Below, in pieces: positions 56,601 through 64,000 of a DNA stretch of 64,000 bases (position 1 is the first letter of the stretch; each line of letters begins with the position of its first letter). The stretch comes from Haemaphysalis longicornis (taxonomy: Eukaryota > Arthropoda > Arachnida > Ixodida > Ixodidae), in the NCBI GenBank assembly GCA_013339765.2, contig CM023454.1, positions 149,463,309 to 149,527,308 on the forward strand. Reading direction: 5' to 3'. The notes under the pieces were generated by a model. The model saw nothing but the letters and a program-made list of their open reading frames with translations, was not told where the DNA came from and ran no database searches. The position numbers and the translations under genes were made by a program.

Positions 56601-58559
56601 CGGTTCACAAATGGCGCTGCAGGTGTGCAGCCACATATGGCACAGTATGACACACAATTACGGTATGAAACATTCGTGCTTTCCAAGCTCCGTTCTATGA
56701 GACATTCCATTGAAGCTCAATGTCAGCTGATAATTTACTTGAACTTTTTGACCCACCGATTTTTGAAACATCCATTTATAAAGTCTAATATTACAGCCAA
56801 ATCGCAGTACAGAAGTTGTATCATTAGAGGATGTTGATTATTCGAAACGGTGTTAAAAATTCAATTTTATGTTCATTTTGCTGAACTGCAGCGCACATCC
56901 TTCGAGCTTCACTGCACAGCATAAACGTGTTATGCAGTGAAAGCAAGTAGGCGTGCAACACATCAACTGCACAAAAGTTCTTTGAACCTTAAAACCCTTG
57001 GCTTCTCAGCATTGCATCAAACTTCCAATCACGGTAGCTACCCGCAATGTTTAGTGCCTTATTCTTGAGCTGAGCAGAAAAGCTCAATATTAAGGCAGAC
57101 CAAATGCAATATGTATACTTCCCTCCGTACTGTGGCTTTATTCTACCCATAAAAGTTGGGTCCCCACTGCCACTTATTTAATTTTACATTATTCTTTTTG
57201 CTTCATGAAAAATGACCCCACATAGCAATACCAAGAACTGTAAACATCACAGAACAATGCATATGAGTTCCCTGGTGAAGCCCATGGTTGAAATGTGATG
57301 ACATTGTTGCTATAGCAGTATTTTATCATGAGTCTAGCTTGTGCATGGTGCCTTGCATTATGTCCCTGCTGGTGGATGTGGGGTCATTTTTCAATGTTGC
57401 AAATGAAAAGCCAACAGCCAGTGCCCATTAGTTTTGTCTAGTATTACGAGGTGCTTCATGGGAAGCATCAAACCCGTCTATAGCCCTTTTTAGAGTTGAC
57501 TAGAAGTAAAATCAGCAAAATATTATGAATAAAACGTTCAGCATCTTTTTTTAGCAGCTTTAGTGTTGCTACTTTCCATATTTAGGTTTTTTCTGTTTTT
57601 CCCTTAATGACATTTTTTTTTTCGCTGAGAAGGTGCATAACCAATGAAAGCTTTTCTGTAAACCTTTGGTAGAGCTGTTAGAAAAAAATTTTACTAAATA
57701 AGGCAGCTTAAACTGAGAATACTTGCATTTAGAAACATTAAAATCAATTTAAATTGATCATACATTTCTGGCTGTTTTTACACAAAGCTGCACATGGGAT
57801 ATTAAGTGCACCGCAGAGGAGGGTTCTGGATTAGCTTTGGCAACTTTGGGATATTTATTGTGGACTTAAATCTCCACACATGGGTATTTTCACTTTCTGC
57901 CTCCACCAGGAAAATGGCCACCAATTTAGAGAGCTATTCTTACTAGTATTTGACGTACATTTTAAAATAATCTCAAGTATTATAGCCACAAAATTATTCT
58001 CTGCAACAGCACCCAGCGGGTGCTGTTATAGAGAGATTGTGCACTACACCAGACATGTACTACACTGTCGAGAGCTTTGACATCTACAATGACCTCTTCA
58101 AAGCAAGCTAATACTCGTAAAATGTTTCATACCATAATTACTGCGTGTTCAAAACTCACGTGTGAAGTACAGATACTGGTGCTTCAGCAAGAACCGAGGA
58201 TGAGCACCCTTCCTGGTTCTGAAAAAAATAAACGTGGAAAAATGCTTTAAGCAGGATTAAGAAACAGGATTGAAAGAAAGTGAACAAGCAATTCTTTCAA
58301 ATATGTAAAGCAATGCAAACAAATATTTATTTCAACTTCATGTCTACAAAAGACAATCTCAATAAGGCTGGTAATGGGGTCTTGGGTAAAAAAAGAGCAG
58401 AGAGCACTTATATAAATGCTACAGAGAACCTTCAAGCCAAAAATTGCTTGAGCACTTAAACTAATCACTGTTCAACAAATTCATGAAAATTGAATGGATG
58501 AAAAACCAGCGGTAAACACAGGACACAAATAAAAGAGAACTGCGTAAAATTCGTCGCGT
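56601..58559. other. AT-rich intergenic, no recognised feature
   Basis: No gene, SINE or repeat that I can support in about 2 kb. Confidence 0.4.
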
Positions 58560-58616
58560 CTCTAGAAAATTCTCTAGAATTCTATCGAGTTCTAGAGAAT
58601 TCTCTACAAAATTCTG
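58556..58616. repeat. TCTAGAGAATTCTC palindrome cluster
   Basis: TCTCTAGAAAATTCTCTAGA and TTCTAGAGAATTCTCTA alternate in both orientations just before PLE copy 2. PLE copy 1 has only GGCTCTAGAAAATTATGCGC at this point, so the cluster looks like local expansion at the truncation point. Confidence 0.6.
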
Positions 58617-59672
58617 CGGTATGCTCGCACAAGATGGCCCCAAGATTTTTGTCTTCTACGTAGACGACTGTTTTTGTGTGATTCCACCGCCGAGACGTAA
58701 TGCCTTTATTGAGCATCTAAACTCTTGTGTTCCAAGCATCCAGTTCACCGTGGAACAGGAAAATAATGGACAGATCGCCTTCCTGACGTACTCTGAAACG
58801 GTCGGCCAAAGGATTTACAACCAGTGTGTATCGAAAGCCGACCCACACGGGTAGATACCTGGGGTTCGACTCTGCGCATCCTATAGGCCAAAAACGCTCC
58901 GTCGCCGCTGCACTCTTCTCACGCGCATCACGAATCTGCTCTGAGCCTGGTCTGCGCAAGCAAGAGCTAGCCGTGGTAAGGAAGGACCATCGCGGCAACG
59001 GCTACCCTTCAAAGCTTGTGAGGACGCAACAATTGCGGGCTTCAGTTGCCTCCCCCGAAAGGGTTCCTGAAGAATACAGGCAAAACCGCGCTGCCGTCCC
59101 CTACACGCAAGGCATCAGTGAAGCTCTTGCAAGGGTGTTTGGCACATATGGCATTAAAATTGCACACGTGCCAACGAACAGGCTTAAGCAGAAGCTGGTA
59201 CGCGTGAAGGACCCTTTAGAAAAATCAAGATTCCCCGGAGTTGCCTACAAAATTCCATGCAAGGATTGCGACGCATCCTACATAAGTGAAACTGGAAATT
59301 TTTAAAAGAATTCAATAGCACCAGAACGATGTCAAAAAAGGCAATGCAAGCTGAAATGCCTTGGCGGATCATCACCTGGCTACTGACCACGTCATCGATT
59401 GGGATTCCGCAAGCATAATCGCATCAGAGAAGCGCCTGTCGACACGACTACTTTTAGAATCAGTGCATATTCAACGAACTAAAACACGATTAACCGGTCG
59501 CGGGGTAATCTCCCGAGATATACATGCGCACTCTGCGCCACCGAACCCTACAAATAATCGCGACCTTTCACCCCCCTTTCATTGTGATCAAGGGACCAGT
59601 ACGGGCCCCAAAACGCCTTAATTTGTTTATTTGTTTTTGACCAGGTGAGTGCCTGCTTGTATGTAATCAACA
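58615..59672 (+). pseudogene. Penelope-like element copy 2: RT end plus GIY-YIG
   Basis: Reads FYVDDCFCVI, IQFTVEQENNGQIAFL, then after a frame change CVSKADPHG/YRKPTHTGRYLGF, RASRICSEPGLRKQELAVVR, FGTYGIKIAHVPTNRLKQKL and IPCKDCDASYISETGNF. It ends with HVIDWDSASIIAS and LLLESVHIQ. It is highly similar to copy 1 over its full length, with a few indels. The GIY-YIG Gly in SYIGET is Ser here (SYISET). Both copies lack the N-terminal RT, so they are independent 5' truncations or a segmental copy. Confidence 0.88.
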
Positions 59673-60954
59673 CCGAACATAACCTGCCTGAATCACCACT
59701 TATAGACTTGAGCAATTCTTTGAATGTTTATTGTAGGCCACTGTCTTTTTTATTGCCTTATTTTTTTGGCAATTTTCCTGTCTCATTTGAAATGGGGAGA
59801 CCAGATAGCTTTTACTACAGGTCATGCACTGGTGACAACAAATATTTGATTGACTTTAAACAATTTTAGTTCTGTTTTATTCCTCACCATCCAATGACCT
59901 GAAATATCAGAGGCTCTTAAAATAGATGCTGGCATTTCTTTCCTGCACTGTAGTAACACTAATCGTGACTTTTATCATATTTTGTTCAAAATTGTAATAT
60001 GTAGAAAGTATTCAGCTGAATGAAAATGTTATTTCAGAAGCATGCGCAATCAAGAAGCCTCAATGACTCTCACCACGTGGTTCACTTGTTTCTGGTCACA
60101 AATAACCTGGTTGCAGCCACATTCACCCAAGACGAAGGTAAAACATACCCTCTGGATGATGATATTTAAAATGCCTTACGAGTAAGTGCTCAGCACATGC
60201 AATTGTGGCATTAAAACAGAAGATCCCTCTGAGGCATCCTTTACTTGGGCAGCGCTTGATCACAACTTCGAGAAGCTGAAAAATGCTCCCTGCGCCGCTC
60301 CAGCCAGCAGAACATGCATGCGCAATGTTGGAGGTGGACCGCTGGTATCCTGCGATTGTGAAGATATTTTTATTTAGTAGATGCTCTTCTTTTTGTACCA
60401 CTGTTCATTTCTCCTTTACAAGCAGCTGAACTCCTGCAGGTTCTACGAATCATACAAGCATAATAAAATGCAGCAATGCAGAACAATTGCAGGGTTACCT
60501 CACTTTTTTCTTTTCTAGGAATGAAAACAATGTAGGTAATTCTATACACAACTACAATAAAACCTTTCAATTTTTACCTACTTCACTCCTAACAAGCACA
60601 ATACAATGTTAGCACATGTGAGCAAGCTGCTAAATTTATGCCCACAACTTAATCAGGCATGGAGAAATCAGCAGGGAACGACGTGTCACCTTTAAATGGC
60701 ACTTTTTTTCGTTCAAAACACGTAAATGGGCGAGAAAGACCAATAACTATGATTTGGTACCCTCATCTGGTATGGTTTTCAGGCAATGCTTACATCTCAC
60801 TTCAGTACCTTCAGGTGGTGGAGATCTTTGAAAACTCATTGCGGGCAAGTGGGTTGTGTTCAAGCTCTCGTATCTTGCCAGCATATGCTGGATTCCAGCA
60901 TTCCCAAATCAACGTGACGACTCGAATGTGGTGGATGCAAGAAAGAATAAGCAC
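59673..60954. other. AT-rich intergenic, no recognised feature
   Basis: No supported gene. Confidence 0.4.
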
Positions 60955-61035
60955 ACGCCAAGGGCGTAGCCGGGGGGGGGAGGGGGGGGCCAGTGCCCCA
61001 CCCCCCCCCATAATTGTTTATGCCAAGGCTGGGGT
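60955..61035 (+). repeat. G-run dispersed repeat (GGCGTAGCC...)
   Basis: GGGCGTAGCCGGGGGGGGAG is followed by CCCCACCCCCCCCCATAATT, giving a G-run facing a C-run. The same motif lies inverted at 62625-62670 (CCCCCCAAAAAATTCCTGGC, TACGCGCC). GGCGTAGCCAGG with G-runs is a common dispersed animal repeat. Confidence 0.6.
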
Positions 61036-62319
61036 GCGGTTTAAGCAGCCTGAAAAACCGCCTGAAGTCACCTGCAGGCACGGAACCTGCAGTTTTAAGG
61101 ACATTCTTGCTCATATAAAGCTGAAAACAAGGGCTATGTCAACGTCTGATCCCTGCGCCCGCTCCAGATGCTGTACCTGTCAATATATACAGCCCGGCTG
61201 CATTTCGCGCCGGATACACAGACAAGCGCCCGGGAACCTGCCCGCGAGCAGATCGAAACAGCCCCACTTGTTTCACTGGCGGAACAGCACGGCCGGGGAA
61301 TGGCAGAACAGCAGGGAAAAGCCTCATATAGGCTTACATGTGGTACAGGGAGCGTGTCATTCCTTGTCTTTACACTGGTACAAAAGTATAATCACATGAA
61401 CAGAGCATGTCGCTGTATTTTGTTCAGTCAACTATCAATCCTTGATATAGTTATTTTTCTACCGACATCGCATTTCATTGACTATTGCAGATCCATAATT
61501 TCTGCTGCATAAAAAGCATTGCTCTGCCCATCTTGTATTTCCTCCACATCAACAAAACCTACACAATTCTCCTTATTGCGGAGCTTTGTTTTTTTGGCAC
61601 TATTCCACTGTTTCCTTGACCTCCCTCTTGGTTAGAATCAGCATTCTGTATTTGTTTAACCGGAAATTTTACTGAAGCCAGTGTCTGTTTTTCGATTTAA
61701 CAGATAGAAATATAATGAAATTTAAGAAACGTGCAACAAGCTCAACATTCAACAGCAGTGCAATAAGGTGTTCCGCTTAGCACTACTTACTACTCACGTT
61801 ACTAGCACAAAAAATAAAAAGGCGATTACTTAAGGACGAAGACGCACGTTTGCTAGCTTCACCGCCATAATATACGAATGCGCCGCATGTACAGTCCACT
61901 GCGATTCGAAGGTTGTCGCGGGAAAGCTACTCTTTCAAACGAAGCAGAAAGAACACCAGCTTTAGCAAATATTCCATGCAAGTTTCGTTATCGTCGGCGT
62001 AGATAAAGGGCAACCAAGTCCAAGTCTGTGCTTGATAACAACGAATGTACAGCTTGAAACCCAAAGGGTGGCAAGTCAGTCGTGCGGGCCATTGTTGTAT
62101 CATGGAACAGCCAACAAGGGAGCGAAGAGTGCGAAATCTTGATTTTCATGGTTCCGAAACGAAACCGTGGGCTGGTGGCACGCTTGGCCGCTCGATGCTG
62201 GCGCGATAACCTTCAAATCGTGCTCGACTGTACTTCATAGCTGACAAGAAAAAAAGTCCCTTTTCTAAAGGAAAATCTAAAACACGAGAATCTTGATAGT
62301 AAACACCCAGTGTTGGCCT
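61036..62319. other. Unassigned; CG-rich island at 61140-61320
   Basis: The island has TATATACAGCCCGGCTGC and CG-rich stretches but no recognised motif. The rest is AT-rich. Confidence 0.3.
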
Positions 62320-62510
62320 CCACTTCCGCCCGACGAACTTCGGGGACCGCGCGCCACTCACGAGCGCACTCATGATCACGCTCACGAGCGCGGGTCCGCC
62401 TAACCACCTGCTCTGCGGACGAATGAATCGCCCGTGGTCTGCCCATAGACCAGCGAACGGGAATTAGGTGATCATCATCATCACAAAGCTCCTTAAGGTG
62501 GGCTTTACAG
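62320..62510. repeat. Dispersed repeat, copy 2
   Basis: Matches 9745-9950 on the same strand with moderate divergence: GACCGCGCGCCACTCACGAG, TGATCACGCT, GCGAACGGGAATTA, TCATCATCATC, AAGCTCCTTAA. Confidence 0.72.
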
Positions 62511-62624
62511 TTAGCGTTGAGCATACACAAATCGCATGTTAAAGTCAGTTATTTCAAGCTTCGTTTGCAAAACAACGCGCAAGATGCCTTGCCTACATAT
62601 TTCCCCGTCCCATCTTTTGGTCGA

Positions 62625-62670
62625 CCACGCCCCCCCCCCCCAAAAAATTCCTGGCTACGCGCCTGGCACA
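62625..62670 (-). repeat. G-run dispersed repeat, inverted copy
   Basis: CCCCCCCCCCCC then AAAAAATTCCTGGCTACGCG is the reverse of the GCGTAGCC motif at 60961. Confidence 0.6.
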
Positions 62671-64000
62671 CGCCCAATCAGGAGTACGTTCAGCATGCAC
62701 GTCGGTTGTTTAAAAAAAAGGGTGTAATGTATTGCTCAGAAGACTCAATGCTTGCACGCATCTTGGAGCAGCAACGGCCTTGGCAGATGTGTTTGAGTGG
62801 TTTTCCTCTCTCATAACATCCACAGTGCTTTCAGGAAAAGCCCCAGGCCTTGCAATTAGCATGTTCCAGTTAAGAATAATGCAGCTGATACTTTACACTT
62901 TCAAATCTTTTTCTTTGTGGAAGGATGTTTCTTTATTGGCGGTACAGCACTAGCGTGCGTAAATCGCAGCCTTCAGAACCCCAATCAGGCCTCTTTAAAT
63001 GGTACAGGCAGTTACATAACTATTTGAAAAAGTGGACTGCAAGGACTGTCAATTCACATGATAAACATCCAAAAAATAGCTGAAAACAGAACTGGTAAGG
63101 CTTTATCGAAGACTAAACTACAAAGGTAATAACATTTTTGTGTCACCACCTAAGAAATATGGCTTCACCGTAAACATGACTAACACCAGGAAGTTCGTAT
63201 ACATGGTGATTAACTGCTACGCCCACATTATGATTTTGGGTGAAACTTTGAGTTTTCCGAAATTAACAATAAAGGTTGCCATTGAGCGCCTACATGTTAG
63301 GTTATGCATGAAACACCAATAATTGTTACGGGGGAGAGAACTTGTACATTCAAGTGATCGAACATTATTCAAGTATGATAGCCCACTGTGCTACCAAAAC
63401 TGTGTTTGAAAACTTACGTTCTGGCGGCCAAACACTGTTGACAATGCTTGTGGCTCTTGTCCGGTTGAATGGAGGGACGTGATGCGCTCAGACCGTCCAG
63501 AGGTCTAAAACGGGATGACACATGATTACCACACATGCAAGAATGGAAATGATTAGGTGCACGAATGTTACGTCTCGGGCAACACAACATTCAGCCAAAA
63601 TCACTGCCCGCGTACCGCGGCACCGTACACATGGTGAGGTGGCTCGCCGCAAACGCAACGAAGCTTGCGAGGCGCGCACATTCGCTCGCAAACGATTCTC
63701 CCTCGCAATTCCCAACACGGCACAAACGACTGCGGTGATCAACGAAGCCGAAAACGCTGCGCAGCACAGTTTAGAGGAGTAGCCGCCCGTGTTCTGATAA
63801 ACTACGCGTAAGACGTGGTTCGCAGTGGTGAACTCTGAAGCTGTTCAATATAGTGCTGCGGAATGGGAAACGTTACTGAGTTACTGAGCGCCACGGCGTT
63901 ACTGAGCGCCAGTGCGTTTAGCGCTCAATGCAAGCACCACAATCTTTCGCACATCGCCTTTCTAGAGACGAGCCCTCTAGGTTCAACCTCGCCAGTTCAG
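62671..64000. other. No recognised feature to window end
   Basis: A CG-richer stretch at 63580-63790 has an 86-codon open frame without a known motif. Nothing else was recognised. Confidence 0.35.

Noticed and set aside
60659..61399. 246-codon plus-strand frame
   Set aside because: It crosses the G-run/C-run dispersed repeat and shows low-complexity translation without a domain.

Overview
The window looks like nuclear DNA of an arthropod, most likely a hard tick. This is inference from three things: an intron-rich clip-type serine protease gene, a Ruka-like tRNA-derived SINE, and an unusually dense mix of non-LTR, Penelope-like and foldback elements. There is no prokaryotic gene organisation. 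One assembly gap of 100 N lies at 55572-55671.

Region 1 (1-19.8 kb, + strand) holds the last five exons of one host gene, a masquerade/PPAF2-type serine protease homolog. Exons end at 148 and lie at 7629-7735, 14525-14796, 16346-16506 and 19350-19535, with a poly(A) signal at 19772. His and Asp of the triad are present but the catalytic Ser is Gly, so it is probably a non-catalytic cofactor. Its introns are full of transposon debris: two I/Jockey-type LINE remnants, a Tigger/pogo element, a SINE and several long foldback palindromes.

Region 2 (19.8-31.3 kb) has no host gene I can recognise. It holds a CG-rich foldback element, a tRNA-like SINE head, a broken LINE ('LINE-A'), three Penelope-like (PLE) fragments and a TIR element.

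Region 3 (31.3-48.0 kb) is the most striking part. About 34 tandem units of ~258 bp, each with a TATAAA box and a downstream ATG, run straight into ORF1 of a CR1/L2-type LINE. I read the array as a very large set of 5' promoter monomers. ORF1 starts at the ATG inside the last partial monomer and carries a hydrophobic leader ending in a 2A-like DVEANPGP motif. ORF2 (APE endonuclease plus reverse transcriptase) is split by a 3.6-kb I-clade LINE inserted on the minus strand with a 13-bp target duplication. The CR1 ends at 47963 in (AATA)n. The sequence right after it encodes the missing C-terminus of LINE-A, so LINE-A was probably split by about 21 kb of nested insertions.

Region 4 (48.3-64 kb) is AT-rich and poor in genes. 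It has simple repeats, an ~885-bp tandem duplication with gag-like coiled-coil frames on the minus strand beside the gap, AGGGTGC/GCACCCT hairpin repeats, a second PLE copy closely related to the one at 26.8 kb, and dispersed repeats shared with region 1.
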